Part shown: piece by piece, positions 44,980 through 54,654 of the stretch
Numbering within the stretch: the stretch's first letter is position 1
Layout of the letters: each line of letters starts with the position of its first letter
From: Pelagibaculum spongiae
GTDB lineage: Bacteria; Pseudomonadota; Gammaproteobacteria; Enterobacterales; Pelagibaculaceae
DNA: 64,000 bases
Direction: 5' to 3'
NCBI RefSeq assembly: GCF_003097315.1
Contig: NZ_QDDL01000005.1
Location: forward strand, 62,001-126,000
The notes under the pieces: generated by a model
What the model saw: only the letters and a program-made list of their open reading frames with translations
Database searches by the model: none
What the model was told of the DNA's origin: nothing
Made by a program: the position numbers and the translations under genes

Positions 44980-46113
44980 TTAGGCAGTTTTTAAATGCAC
45001 GCCCTGGATACAATTTTTACCTTGTTCTTTGGCTAAATATACTTTTTTATCTGCAGCTTTAATTAGGTCTTCAAAACTAATCATATTTCGATCACGTTCT
45101 GCTACGCCAATGCTGGTACTCCCCTTCCAGTGACATGTTCCAATTTCGTCATCGGCAAGTTCAATCGAGAAATCTTTTACTTTCTGATGTAAATTTTGTG
45201 CCAGATACAAACCACCTTCGGCATCAGTATTTGGGCACAGCACCATAAATTCATCGCCGCCTAACCGACACACCAGATCATCGGTTCTCAGCGCATGTTT
45301 TAGTACTCTCGATAGTTGCCGGAGCACCTTGTCACCGGCATCATGGCCAAAGGTATCGTTCACTTGTTTAAAGTGATCAACATCGATCATCATGCAAAAT
45401 AATGGTGTGCTGGAAACGGTCGATTCTCGCCATAATTCCGAAGAACGGCGAATCGCGTAACGCCGATTGGGTAGGCCGGTTAATTCATCGGTCATGGCAA
45501 TTTCTTTTAATTGCTCATAAGCATCGGCCAGCTCTTTGGTGCGTTCCTGAATTTTTTCTTCCAACGACTTGTTCAGCAATGTCAGCTCCATATTTCGAGC
45601 AGAGACTTGACGGAATAAGGCATTCAAAGCGGCCAGAAGTGGCTCGGTGGCATTGTTGGTTTTCTTTTCTTCTGCTTGGTAAGCATCGTCTGGCGACATG
45701 CCCTGGCTAATCGCTTTTATTTGCCGCGACATGTTTTGGTCCATTCCCAAAATATGATAGGCCAGCCAATGGGTCAAAAAATCTAATAATTGCTGTAATT
45801 CTTCTCGATTATCAAGCGAAGTTAACTGATAAAAAGCTTTTACATCAACCAGAAAACCATGGTGTTCTAAAATATGCTTGTCGCAATGCCGAGAATCGAC
45901 ACCCTTCGACAGCATCGATTGTTCTTCATCGGTAAAGTGATATTGGGCGTATTCAAACAGCTGCTGAAAAACCTGTTCAATAAACTCAGCTGAAAGGTCA
46001 TTCTCTTTAAGGTGGGCACCATAGCTATTAATCAAATCCACCAGGTTTTTATGTTGAAAATCAACCTCATCTAACCCTGTGGTGAACTGCTCATTCCAAC
46101 AAAATGAATCCAT
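44980..46113 (-). CDS. Bacteriohemerythrin-GGDEF diguanylate cyclase
   Basis: A 377-residue protein. Residues 1-130 form a bacteriohemerythrin domain with the seven iron ligands visible: His21, His59, Glu63, His80, His84, His120 and Asp125. This binds oxygen at a diiron site. A coiled-coil linker (about 160-210) follows. The GGDEF domain has the active motif RLGGDEF (285-289) and an RTDD I-site (276-279) five residues ahead, so it should make c-di-GMP with product inhibition. Oxygen or redox sensing is inferred from the domain. The ATG at 46113 is chosen for its GGAG site; an in-frame TTG lies one codon before. Confidence 0.92.
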   Translation of the reverse strand: MDSFCWNEQFTTGLDEVDFQHKNLVDLINSYGAHLKENDLSAEFIEQVFQQLFEYAQYHFTDEEQSMLSKGVDSRHCDKHILEHHGFLVDVKAFYQLTSLDNREELQQLLDFLTHWLAYHILGMDQNMSRQIKAISQGMSPDDAYQAEEKKTNNATEPLLAALNALFRQVSARNMELTLLNKSLEEKIQERTKELADAYEQLKEIAMTDELTGLPNRRYAIRRSSELWRESTVSSTPLFCMMIDVDHFKQVNDTFGHDAGDKVLRQLSRVLKHALRTDDLVCRLGGDEFMVLCPNTDAEGGLYLAQNLHQKVKDFSIELADDEIGTCHWKGSTSIGVAERDRNMISFEDLIKAADKKVYLAKEQGKNCIQGVHLKTA

Positions 46114-46279
46114 CAATACTTCTCCTAAGCAGCCAAAACGCTATATAGGTTTGATCATACTCATCGATTTTATGATGCAAACGACATATATCAGTTTTGT
46201 ATTGATCAAGCATCGGATTGTTATTGATTTTTTTATTGGGTCTATCGGCATATTATTGTCATCAATTTATGCCGATGAA

Positions 46280-46522
46280 CTACTCCTCTTCTAAATCATC
46301 GAAATTTCCAGAGTGATCTGCTTCAAGAATTTCAACCGCATCTGCCACTTTGTAATCTGGCACTTGTAATTTAATTCCACCAACTGGAATATTCAAAAGC
46401 CAGTCAGTTTGAATTAAATGCTCATCTTGTAACCTGCACTCAATGCCAGAAGTTTCTAGCAGCCCCATCGCGATATGCGCTTCAGGGATCATTTCATAAG
46501 TTTTGATGGTAATAAAATTCAA
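46280..46522 (-). CDS. DUF2007 family protein
   Basis: An 80-residue small protein with the DUF2007 pattern: MNFITIKTYEMIPEAHIAMG, a GIECRLQDEHLI segment, and the VGGIKLQVPDYKVADAVEIL signature. An acidic C-terminal tail (DDLEEE) follows. The family is predicted to be a cytoplasmic signal-transducing domain of ferredoxin-like fold; its ligand is unknown. It lies upstream of the hemerythrin-GGDEF gene on the same strand, but 167 bp apart. The true function is not known. Confidence 0.88.
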   Translation of the reverse strand: MNFITIKTYEMIPEAHIAMGLLETSGIECRLQDEHLIQTDWLLNIPVGGIKLQVPDYKVADAVEILEADHSGNFDDLEEE

Positions 46523-47170
46523 AGTAATGCCTCGGCTGGAATATCGAATAGCTGAATTACAGCAATAGGTTTTAACAGATAGAAGATTGGACTAGTCACA
46601 GACACTTTGGTTTAGCTTTTTATTATCTACTGGCTAGCTGACATTAGTTGCATGCTGCTAAACAGCCTAGCCAGCTTTGACTGAACTGTCTTGAGCCAAG
46701 CGTGCTCTTTAGGGTTAACGAATCAATACTGCGGCTATCTGGTAGATATTAGCAGTAAAAATGGCAAATTTAGTAGGCAAAACTCAAGTTCAGCGAGGCT
46801 TGCTTAGATAACTGGATGAGCAACCGCCATAGCAGCTTTAAAAAGGCTTATTACTGGACCAAACCCATAAGACCTCAATTGAGTTATGGCGTTGACGATC
46901 TTTGAAGAGGCCCTTGCACGCGCGTGCTTCGGCTAGCAACACAGAAAGATGGCCTACATGAATAATTTCTATTAAAGGAGGGCTTTTAAAAACTCCCTTC
47001 TAGCATCCTAAGTGGGATTAGAAGCAATTAATGAGATTTATAACATTAGCTATTAGGCTTGTTTCTTTGATCAATAACACATGTCACACTTGCGTAAAAT
47101 AAACAAAGAGGTAAGGTGCCCTGCATCCGCTTATACTGAAGTTTAATTTCACAGGGTTTGGTTTCACACC
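46523..47170. other. 648-bp gap with a possible gene remnant
   Basis: No intact gene. A 42-codon open stretch from 46777 to the TGA at 46903-46905 encodes FSEACLDNWMSNRHSSFKKA followed by YYWTKPIRPQLSYGVDDL, which reads like coding sequence, but has no start or ribosome-binding site and could be a fragment. A 12-bp GC palindrome GCACGCGCGTGC lies at 46916-46927. A TATACT at about 47134 could be a -10 box for the next gene. Confidence 0.35.
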
Positions 47171-48307
47171 ATGAGTACAGCAAACATCAACAGAGCTATG
47201 CTTAGCTGGGCGAGAGAGCGCTTAGGGCAAACTGTTGCTGATTTTGCGGCCAAAATGAATCAACCGGAAGATAAAATCACAGCTTGGGAGTCTGGCGCCA
47301 AAAAGTTAACTTTTATCCAAGCAATGCGGTTTGCTGAGAAATCCTATATTCCATTTGGTTACCTTTTCCTACAAAAACCTCCTCAGGATCACTTACCAAT
47401 CCCCGACCTTCGGACTGTAGGAAATAATGGAGTACCAGAGTTAAGCGCTGAACTTTTCGATTTAATTAAATTAATGATCGAAAGACAAAGCTGGTACAAG
47501 GAGTACATCCAAAATAACTTACTGGAACCTTGTTTAGCGGTAGGCAGAAAATCTATCGACTCTTCTGTAAAGAATATTGTCGAAGATATCCGAAAATTTC
47601 TCAAAGTCGCTCCTCACCCTACTAGAGGAGATTGGGAGGAATACTACAGAGATTTAGTCAAGCGTATTGAGTCTGTTGGGATACTTGTCATGCGACAGTC
47701 TCATCTTGGGCATTATACCCGCCCCCTAAAAGTAGAAGAATTCAGGGGCTTCGCTATCGTAGACAAAATGGCACCTGTCATTTTTGTTAACCAAGCTGAT
47801 GCTCCCGGGGCACGACTGTTCACTCTGATTCATGAACTATGCCATGTGTGGATAGGTCAGTCTGGAATCTCTGATGGAGCAGCCACTACTAACAGGCAAG
47901 AAGAAATTCTATGCAATGCTGTTTCTGCTGAGTTTTTAGTTCCAGAAATTGAATTTAAGAACTTATGGCAGCATAATATTGATGATTGGCAAAAAAACCT
48001 CACAATACTTGAAGGTCACTTTCATGTAAGCAAGTGGGTATTGGCTAGAAGAGCATTAACGCTCAAATTTATTAGCAATGAAGAATACGAAATATTTATT
48101 CGCAAGCTCATCGCTAGTTATAAAAATAGAGAGAAAAAAGGCGGGCCTAGTTATTGGACGACTAAAAACTCCCAAATCAGCCAAAACTTTTCTAAAGCTG
48201 TCGTAGAGCAAGCTATCAATGGTCAAATACTCTTACGTGAAGCTAGTACTCTGTTGGATGTAAAACCATATAATATCAAAAAATACGCACGGGAACTTGG
48301 CATTTGA
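47171..48307 (+). CDS. XRE-ImmA/IrrE antitoxin-like metallopeptidase (COG2856)
   Basis: A 378-residue protein. The N-terminal helix-turn-helix (XRE) domain is about residues 8-62. A COG2856/ImmA-IrrE zinc metallopeptidase-like domain follows: HELCH (221-225) is the HEXXH zinc motif and the third ligand is probably Glu244 or Glu245 (RQEEILCNAVSAEFLVP). A C-terminal helical region follows. The stop overlaps the next start (TTGA), so it is coupled to the DUF4411 gene. In COG2856-DUF4411 pairs, the first gene is the predicted antitoxin and regulator, a hypothesis from comparative genomics. Its base composition differs from the core genes. Confidence 0.88.
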   Translation: MSTANINRAMLSWARERLGQTVADFAAKMNQPEDKITAWESGAKKLTFIQAMRFAEKSYIPFGYLFLQKPPQDHLPIPDLRTVGNNGVPELSAELFDLIKLMIERQSWYKEYIQNNLLEPCLAVGRKSIDSSVKNIVEDIRKFLKVAPHPTRGDWEEYYRDLVKRIESVGILVMRQSHLGHYTRPLKVEEFRGFAIVDKMAPVIFVNQADAPGARLFTLIHELCHVWIGQSGISDGAATTNRQEEILCNAVSAEFLVPEIEFKNLWQHNIDDWQKNLTILEGHFHVSKWVLARRALTLKFISNEEYEIFIRKLIASYKNREKKGGPSYWTTKNSQISQNFSKAVVEQAINGQILLREASTLLDVKPYNIKKYARELGI

Positions 48308-48798
48308 AATACCTTCTTGATGCAAACACCTATATTCAAGCTAAAAATCAATATTATGGTATGGATATTTGCCCTGCTTATTGGCAATGGCTTGACGAAC
48401 AGTTTCAAAAGGGTGCTGTTTGTAGTGTAAATATGATTGGAAGAGAGTTACGGGATGGTAACGACGAGCTTGCAAATTGGGCGAAAGAAAGGCCCGAACA
48501 TTTTATAGAAAATGATGACCCTACAACCCAAGAAATTTTTGCCGAAATTGTTCAAAATGTAATGTCAAAAGATTACACCCCTGCAAACAGAGACAATTTT
48601 CTAGCCAAAGCAGATCCATGGATTATTGCAAAAGCAAAATCAATAAATGCTGCGGTTGTTACTCATGAATCTTCTCTTTCCCACAGCACAAAAAAAGTTA
48701 AAGTTCCAAACGTCTGCCGACAGTTTGATGTCCGGTGCATTAACACATTCCAGTTTCTCCGAGAATTAGAAGCTAGGTTCATTCTTGAAACGGCCTAA
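48304..48798 (+). CDS. DUF4411 PIN-like toxin
   Basis: A 164-residue protein of the DUF4411 family, a PIN-domain-like RNase relative. It begins LLDANTYIQAKNQYY; the acidic set Asp6, Glu48, Asp104 and Glu122 could form the metal site, as in PIN domains (KADPWIIAKA, VVTHES). The start is TTG at 48304, overlapping the previous stop by 4 bases. It is the putative toxin of the pair with the XRE-ImmA protein upstream. Toxicity is inferred from family and context, not shown here. Confidence 0.88.
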   Translation: MKYLLDANTYIQAKNQYYGMDICPAYWQWLDEQFQKGAVCSVNMIGRELRDGNDELANWAKERPEHFIENDDPTTQEIFAEIVQNVMSKDYTPANRDNFLAKADPWIIAKAKSINAAVVTHESSLSHSTKKVKVPNVCRQFDVRCINTFQFLRELEARFILETA

Positions 48799-49109
48799 GC
48801 GCCCCATTAGAATTTTTTCAAAGTTTTTCCTCAGGTTCTCTGAAGGATACTTGCTAATTTAATCATCAACTTTTTATGTATCAAATTTCAGTAAGTTCAA
48901 TACACAAACACCTTTTTGTACAGTTCGCCATACGCAACAGAATTGAATAACACTGCCATGCAAGTACAGCCACTTCCTAGTTATGTTTAATTTTGCTGAA
49001 CTTCACTCATAAATGATGAACCCAAAAAACTGACCCACGTCTTTTCTTCATTCAGCTAATGTTGCCAAAGCGCATCTATAGGTATAATGCTCTTCAATTC
49101 TTATGAAGT
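48799..49109. other. Intergenic region before glyQ
   Basis: About 310 bp without a gene. It should carry the glyQS promoter and any leader, but I see no clear consensus, T-box or terminator hairpin. It marks the right-hand boundary of the accessory region. Confidence 0.4.
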
Positions 49110-50051
49110 GTGATGAGGCTAGAGCCAGTGGCAAGTAACCACGATGTGAAGACCCTCCAGGGCATGATCTTCGCCCTGCAAGAGTACTGGGCAGAGCAAG
49201 GTTGTGTTCTGATACAGCCATACGATATGGAAATGGGCGCGGGTACTTTCCACTCGGCGACCTTCTTACGCGCGATTGGCCCAGAGCCATGGAGTGCTGC
49301 CTACGTGCAGCCAAGCCGCCGTCCTACCGACGGTCGCTATGGTGAAAACCCTAACCGTTTACAGCACTACTACCAGTTTCAGGTAGTGATCAAGCCAAAC
49401 CCTAAGAACCTGCAAGAGCTTTATTTAGGTTCATTGAAGGTGCTGGGTATTGATACCGATGTGCATGACATTCGTTTTGTAGAAGACAACTGGGAATCGC
49501 CTACTTTGGGCGCCTGGGGTCTGGGTTGGGAAGTCTGGTTGAATGGTATGGAAGTGACTCAGTTCACTTACTTCCAGCAAATTGGTGGCCTGGAATGCGC
49601 ACCGGTAACCGGTGAGATCACCTACGGCATTGAACGTATGGCAATGTATTTGCAAGACGTTGAATCGGTATATGACTTGGTGTGGACTGATGGCCCATTG
49701 GGTCGCATCAGCTACGGCGATGTGTTCCACCAGAACGAAGTTGAGCAATCAACTTATAACTTCGAACACGCCGATGTTGATTATCAGTTTGGTTATTTTG
49801 ACCAGTGCGAAAAAGAAGCGCACCGGTTAATCGAATTGGGCTTGCCGTTGCCTGCTTATGAACAAATCCTAAAAGCATCTCATGCATTTAATATGCTGGA
49901 TGCCCGCCATGCGATCTCGGTTACCGAGCGTCAGCGTTATATTCTGCGGGTGCGTACTTTGTCCAAGGCTGTTGCCCAGGCTTATTACGATGCCCGTGAA
50001 AAACTTGGCTTCCCAATGGTGGAAACGGTCAAGCGTAAGGAGAGTGAATAA
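49110..50051 (+). CDS. glyQ: Glycyl-tRNA synthetase alpha subunit
   Basis: The alpha subunit of the heterotetrameric bacterial glycyl-tRNA synthetase, which carries the class II catalytic core and glycine site. It is highly conserved: [73 protein letters not shown] and [19 protein letters not shown]. Several starts are possible: GTG at 49110, ATG at 49113 or GTG at 49128; homologues are similar in length to the version from 49128. The stop overlaps the glyS start by one base (TAATG), so the subunits are translationally coupled. Confidence 0.97.
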   Translation: MMRLEPVASNHDVKTLQGMIFALQEYWAEQGCVLIQPYDMEMGAGTFHSATFLRAIGPEPWSAAYVQPSRRPTDGRYGENPNRLQHYYQFQVVIKPNPKNLQELYLGSLKVLGIDTDVHDIRFVEDNWESPTLGAWGLGWEVWLNGMEVTQFTYFQQIGGLECAPVTGEITYGIERMAMYLQDVESVYDLVWTDGPLGRISYGDVFHQNEVEQSTYNFEHADVDYQFGYFDQCEKEAHRLIELGLPLPAYEQILKASHAFNMLDARHAISVTERQRYILRVRTLSKAVAQAYYDAREKLGFPMVETVKRKESE

Positions 50052-52129
50052 TGAGTCAAACAGCCGATTTTCTGGTTGAATTGGGAACCGAAGAGCTTCC
50101 TCCCAAGGCGCTAAAAAAACTCTCTAAAGCATTTACTTCAGGTGTGGTTGCTGGCTTGGATAAAGCCGGTCTGAAGCACGGCGAAGTGACTTCTTATGCC
50201 GGCCCTCGTCGTTTGGCGATTATGGTTGCTGCATTGGAAGTGCGTCAGGCTGATCGGGTTATCGAAAAGCAAGGCCCAAATGTAGCTGCTGCTTTTGACG
50301 CCGAAGGCAATCCATCGAAGGCGTGTCAGGGTTTTGCCCGCAGCTGTGGTGTTGAAGTTGCTGATTTGATTAAAGTTGAAACGCCTAAAGGCGAGAAGCT
50401 GGCTTTTCGAGTTGAACAGCCAGGTGAAGCTGCCCAAGCTTTATTGCCAGCAATTGTTGACCAGTCTTTAGCTGCATTACCGATTCCAAAACGAATGCGT
50501 TCAGGTGACAGCCGAACTGAATTTGTTCGTCCGGTTCACTGGCTGTTAATGCTGCTAGGCGAGCAGGTAGTGGATGCGGAAATTCTTGAACTGAAGTCTG
50601 CCAATCAAACTTTTGGTCACCGTTTCCGCGCACCAGCTGCTTTAACCATTACCAAGCCAAGCGAATATGCCCAAGTACTGCGTTCGCAAGGTAGCGTCAT
50701 TGCCTGTTTTGCTGAGCGCCGGGCAATGATCGTCGATGAAGCCAACCGTGTAGCGGCTGAATGCGGCGGCACACCAATGTTCGATGAAGATCTGTTAGAC
50801 GAAATGTCTGGCTTGGTGGAGTGGCCATTTGGCCTAGCACCTAGCTTTGAACAGGAATTCCTTGAAGTACCGCCTGAGTCTTTGATTTCTGCAATGCAGG
50901 AACATCAGAAGTGTTTGGCGATTTTAGATAAAGACGGCAAGTTGCTGAACCGTTTTATCACCATGTCGAACATCGACTCAAAAGACCCTCGAAAAGTCAT
51001 TGAAGGTAATGAGCGGGTAATGCGCGCTCGTTTGGCTGACGCAGCCTTCTTTTACAAGCAGGATTTAAAGCATCCATTGGATGATCTAGCCGCTCAGTTA
51101 GGTAGCGTGATCTTCCAAAAGCAGCTGGGCAGCGTGGCTGATAAGTCACACCGGGTTGCACAGCTGGCGGGTTCAATTGCTGAGAAAGTTGGCAGTAATG
51201 TTGAATGGGCCAAGCGTGCTGGTGAGTTATGTAAAGCCGATTTGCTTTCAGAAATGGTATATGAATTCACCGATCTGCAAGGTTTGATGGGTCGTTACTA
51301 CGCCGAAGCACACGGCGAGCCAGCGGATGTTGCGGCGGCTATTTACGAGCAATACTTACCTAAGTTTGCTGGTGATGAACTGCCAAAAACAGCAACCGGT
51401 CAAGCAGTTGCCTTGGCAGATCGCCTCGACACATTGGTTGGTATTTTTGGTATTAACCAGCCACCAACCGGTTCTAAAGACCCCTATGCACTGCGTCGTG
51501 CAGCATTAGGTGTTTTGCGAATTATTGTTGAAGGCAAGCTGGAACTGGACCTGGTTGATTTAATGACTCAGGCAGTAGCCGCTTACGGCGATAAACTGAG
51601 CAATGATCAAACGGCTGAGCAAGTGGTTGCCTTTATGCTAGAGCGTTTCCGCGCTTGGTATCAAGACGAGGGCATCGACACCAATGTAATCAATGCGGTA
51701 ATGGCACTTAAGCCAACCCGTCCACAAGACTTTGCTGCACGAGTGCAAGCAGTACAGGCATTTATACAGTTGCCTCAGGCCGAGTCATTAGCAGCTGCCA
51801 ATAAGCGTGTGGGTAACTTGCTGAGCAAATCAGCTGGTGAAGTAAGCATTGGCGAAGTGTCTGCAGAACTGTTAAGTGATGCAGAAGAAAAAACATTGGC
51901 TGAAATGCTGGCGGCCAAGCAGCAGCTGGTTGCACCGTTAATTGCCGCAGGTGATTATTCAACCGCACTAGAAAAACTGGCTGATTTGCGTGAGCCAGTC
52001 GATGCGTTTTTTGACAATGTACGCGTAATGGCCGACGACGAAGCGGTTAAAAATAACCGTTTGAGTCTGCTAGGTCAGCTGCAAGGGTTATTCTTGCAGA
52101 TTGCTGATATTTCGTTACTGCAGTCTTGA
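50051..52129 (+). CDS. glyS: Glycyl-tRNA synthetase beta subunit
   Basis: The 692-residue beta subunit, responsible for tRNA recognition. It has [18 protein letters not shown] at the N-terminus, the GPRRLAIMV segment, an HD-like domain in the middle and a C-terminal anticodon-binding domain (DALRALQ-like region; [16 protein letters not shown]). The length is normal. It starts within the glyQ stop (TAATG) and ends just ahead of a strong terminator, so glyQS is one operon. Confidence 0.97.
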   Translation: MSQTADFLVELGTEELPPKALKKLSKAFTSGVVAGLDKAGLKHGEVTSYAGPRRLAIMVAALEVRQADRVIEKQGPNVAAAFDAEGNPSKACQGFARSCGVEVADLIKVETPKGEKLAFRVEQPGEAAQALLPAIVDQSLAALPIPKRMRSGDSRTEFVRPVHWLLMLLGEQVVDAEILELKSANQTFGHRFRAPAALTITKPSEYAQVLRSQGSVIACFAERRAMIVDEANRVAAECGGTPMFDEDLLDEMSGLVEWPFGLAPSFEQEFLEVPPESLISAMQEHQKCLAILDKDGKLLNRFITMSNIDSKDPRKVIEGNERVMRARLADAAFFYKQDLKHPLDDLAAQLGSVIFQKQLGSVADKSHRVAQLAGSIAEKVGSNVEWAKRAGELCKADLLSEMVYEFTDLQGLMGRYYAEAHGEPADVAAAIYEQYLPKFAGDELPKTATGQAVALADRLDTLVGIFGINQPPTGSKDPYALRRAALGVLRIIVEGKLELDLVDLMTQAVAAYGDKLSNDQTAEQVVAFMLERFRAWYQDEGIDTNVINAVMALKPTRPQDFAARVQAVQAFIQLPQAESLAAANKRVGNLLSKSAGEVSIGEVSAELLSDAEEKTLAEMLAAKQQLVAPLIAAGDYSTALEKLADLREPVDAFFDNVRVMADDEAVKNNRLSLLGQLQGLFLQIADISLLQS

Positions 52130-52145
52130 TCATCTGATCAAAAAA

Positions 52146-52188
52146 AACCGGGCCACTCGCTATTATTATTTTAGTGGCTCGGTTTTTT
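52146..52188 (+). terminator. glyQS terminator
   Basis: Stem AACCGGGCCACT (52146-52157) / AGTGGCTCGGTT (52173-52184), with one G-T pair, 15-nt loop and TTTT after it. It lies 16 bp past the glyS stop and defines the end of the operon. Confidence 0.88.
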
Positions 52189-52291
52189 AATAGATAAATA
52201 TCGTTTTACTGGTTTATTAGGTTAATTCAATCTGGGTTTTCTTCCTCGACCACTTTCTCAACGACCATCGCGTCATTAAAGTAAATATTCA

Positions 52292-53059
52292 ATGAGTCGC
52301 TACCAAAAGCCATTAACTCCATTAGTGATTGTTCGCACATTAGTATTTCATTGCTGGCTGGTTCTATCAGCTGTCTTCTGGCTATTGCCCGGTGTATTAA
52401 TTGGTGCGCTATTACCTTATCGACCTCGCTATAGATTGGTATCCAGTTGGTGTTGGCTGGTTGTTTGGGGGGGGCACTTTATTTGCGGCATGCGTTACCA
52501 GGTTGAAGGGAAAGAAAATATCGATCCTGAAAAATCAGCAGTGATTATTTCTAAACATCAATCAGCTTGGGAAACCATCGCGTTTCCAACTATTTTTTCT
52601 TACCAGACTTGGGTATTAAAAAGGGAATTAATGAAGATTCCGGTGTTTGGTTGGGCGCTAAAAATTATCAAACCGATTGCGATTGACCGCAGTCGTAAAA
52701 CCAGTTCGCGTGACTATGTGATGCAACAAGGCAAAGCCCGGCTGGACGAAGGTATCAATGTCGTTATTTTTCCAGAAGGCACTCGTGTACCCGTCGGTTA
52801 TAAGCGGCGTTATGCTTCTGGTGCTAGCAGCTTGGCGATAGATACTGGTTACTCTATTTTACCAGTAGCACTGAATGCCGGTGAATGTTGGCCTAATTCA
52901 TTTTGGAAATACCCTGGCACCATTAAAGTTAAAATAGGTAAACCAGTAACTACAGAGAACCGAGATATTCGCCAACTCAATGAACAAATTGAGCTATGGA
53001 TCGAACAGGAATCACTTAAAATGTCTGGCTTGGAATATCCGGCGCCTCAAATCAAATAG
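52292..53059 (+). CDS. plsC: 1-acyl-sn-glycerol-3-phosphate acyltransferase
   Basis: A 255-residue lysophospholipid acyltransferase of phosphatidate synthesis, bound to the inner membrane through an N-terminal hydrophobic segment (about 11-35). Block I is KHQSAWE, an H-x4-E version of the usual H-x4-D motif. Block III is IFPEGTRVPVG. The substrate-binding GINVVIFPEG and PVALNAGECWP regions are also typical. It follows glyS, as in Pseudomonas origin regions, but the heptose phosphatase gene gmhB that often sits between glyS and plsC is absent here. Confidence 0.92.
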   Translation: MSRYQKPLTPLVIVRTLVFHCWLVLSAVFWLLPGVLIGALLPYRPRYRLVSSWCWLVVWGGHFICGMRYQVEGKENIDPEKSAVIISKHQSAWETIAFPTIFSYQTWVLKRELMKIPVFGWALKIIKPIAIDRSRKTSSRDYVMQQGKARLDEGINVVIFPEGTRVPVGYKRRYASGASSLAIDTGYSILPVALNAGECWPNSFWKYPGTIKVKIGKPVTTENRDIRQLNEQIELWIEQESLKMSGLEYPAPQIK

Positions 53060-53089
53060 CCATTCAATAACAAATAAGCCAATAAAAGC

Positions 53090-53125
53090 AGCTTTTCATT
53101 CACTTTGAAAAGCTTCTTTTTTTAT
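53090..53125 (+). terminator. plsC terminator
   Basis: Stem AGCTTTTCA (53090-53098) / TGAAAAGCT (53106-53114) followed by TCTTTTTTT. It lies 30 bp past the plsC stop. The following 53126-53452 is AT-rich, without a gene. Confidence 0.88.
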
Positions 53126-53452
53126 TATTAAGCTGATTAAACCAGTGTACCAGTGATTGCTTGTTGTTATTTTGAGTTTTATTTAACAAAAGTGATCAGT
53201 TTATTAAAATAATTAAATACTCCCAGTAAACTGGTCATATAAATAAAATCAATCAGCAAGCTCAATAAATTATAACTAATTTTCCTGCTATCATCTGAAC
53301 AATGCACCTCATCGTCATTAACAATTTTGTTCTTTATTAATCTTTTATTAAGGTTAAATTATAAAACATAATTTATGGTCTCGGTCTTATGAAAATATAA
53401 TGAACCCACGACCCTACCTTTCAAACATGCCTATTCATGCAAGAGTCGCAAT

Positions 53453-54472
53453 ATGAAAAAAATATTGATTAAAGCCTGTTCAATTGCAGCATTGCTGCTT
53501 TCAAACAGCACATATGCTGCCGCTGACTTATCGCTTAGCCTTAGTGGTTTCATCGGTGAGTATAGTGACAACTACCTCTATGTCTCAGTAGATAATAGAG
53601 GCAGCGAAGTAGCCAGTAATGTACAGGTAAGTATGCCGTTAAATTGCTCAGAAAATAGCCTTGCCATTACGATTACCCGTGTTAGAGAATATTACAATTG
53701 TGATACCGGAGTACTAACTTTCGGAAATATTGCTAGTGATGAAACCGCAACCCGAGTCGTTCCTTTTAACATGAGGGATACTTTTAACGGGTCACAAACT
53801 GTGATTGCTCAGGTCAGTTCATCTAGCCAGCCCGACCCGGACTCTACCCCTAATAACAATCTGTCAGCAGAAGATGATCAAGCCAGCCTGACTTTTGATC
53901 GTTCTGGTATCAGTTACCCTGCTTTAGCTTCCCCAACAATCACTATCACGACTTCTCCGCAAATGATCGATCAATCATTTTTTACTCTGTTGGAAGATTT
54001 TACAGTGACGGTTACTAATACTGGGGCAGTTCAAGCTAATCGGGTTAGAGTGAATATGGGGCAAGTCGGTACAGCGTCTAGCGGTTACTTACCCATTTAT
54101 AGAAATAGACAAAATCAACATATCTTCTCGGGTGATGGTATTTACGATATTAATAGTGGTATCTGGGATGCTTCAAGTTTAGCACCCGGTGAATCTAAAT
54201 CTCTTTCGATGAGTTTGATTATCAACATACTTGGCAATACTAAATTAAAAATTCTTGCCGATGGTTTGATTAATCAAGAAAACAATAACAATGTTTTAAC
54301 ACTTTCAGTTACTGGACAAGCTCAGGGAAATCCTATTATCGATGTCGATGACACGATTTTTCAACAACGCTCTAATTCTGGTGGCGCTAGTTGGAGCTGG
54401 TCTCTTTTATTCACATTGTTACTTTTAAATTTTGCTAAACGGACTGTTATTCATAGAAAATTGTTTAGTTAA
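53453..54472 (+). CDS. Secreted protein with CARDB-like repeats and a GlyGly-CTERM-like tail
   Basis: A 339-residue exported protein: a signal peptide (cleavage near STYAAADL), then two beta-sandwich domains resembling CARDB/DUF11-type modules (FIGEYSDNYLYVSVDNRGSEV ... and FTVTVTNTGAVQANRVRVNMG). The C-terminus has a short glycine/serine motif, SGGASWSWSLLFTLLLLNFAKR, that resembles GlyGly-CTERM sorting signals: Gly/Ser stretch, hydrophobic helix, basic end. Such tails are cleaved by rhombosortase. The next gene's product has a similar tail. It is preceded by an AT-rich region; the transcript may include the 54655 gene. Confidence 0.85.
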   Translation: MKKILIKACSIAALLLSNSTYAAADLSLSLSGFIGEYSDNYLYVSVDNRGSEVASNVQVSMPLNCSENSLAITITRVREYYNCDTGVLTFGNIASDETATRVVPFNMRDTFNGSQTVIAQVSSSSQPDPDSTPNNNLSAEDDQASLTFDRSGISYPALASPTITITTSPQMIDQSFFTLLEDFTVTVTNTGAVQANRVRVNMGQVGTASSGYLPIYRNRQNQHIFSGDGIYDINSGIWDASSLAPGESKSLSMSLIINILGNTKLKILADGLINQENNNNVLTLSVTGQAQGNPIIDVDDTIFQQRSNSGGASWSWSLLFTLLLLNFAKRTVIHRKLFS

Positions 54473-54654
54473 TTCTTATTTAAATAGAAAGTTTTTTAAA
54501 TTAATTAGAGCTTCTTTGGCCAAAAGAGCCTTTTCTTTTGTTTTACACTTGCTCATTCTGTTTTCTGAAGCGCTAGCTATATCACCTTTATATTTTCAAT
54601 ATCTAGCTATCTTTGTTGAATCTGTGACGTTTAATAACCAACAGGAACCTGGTT

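Noticed and set aside
45402-45710. Plus-strand frame opposite the GGDEF gene
   Set aside because: Antisense shadow of a clear coding sequence.
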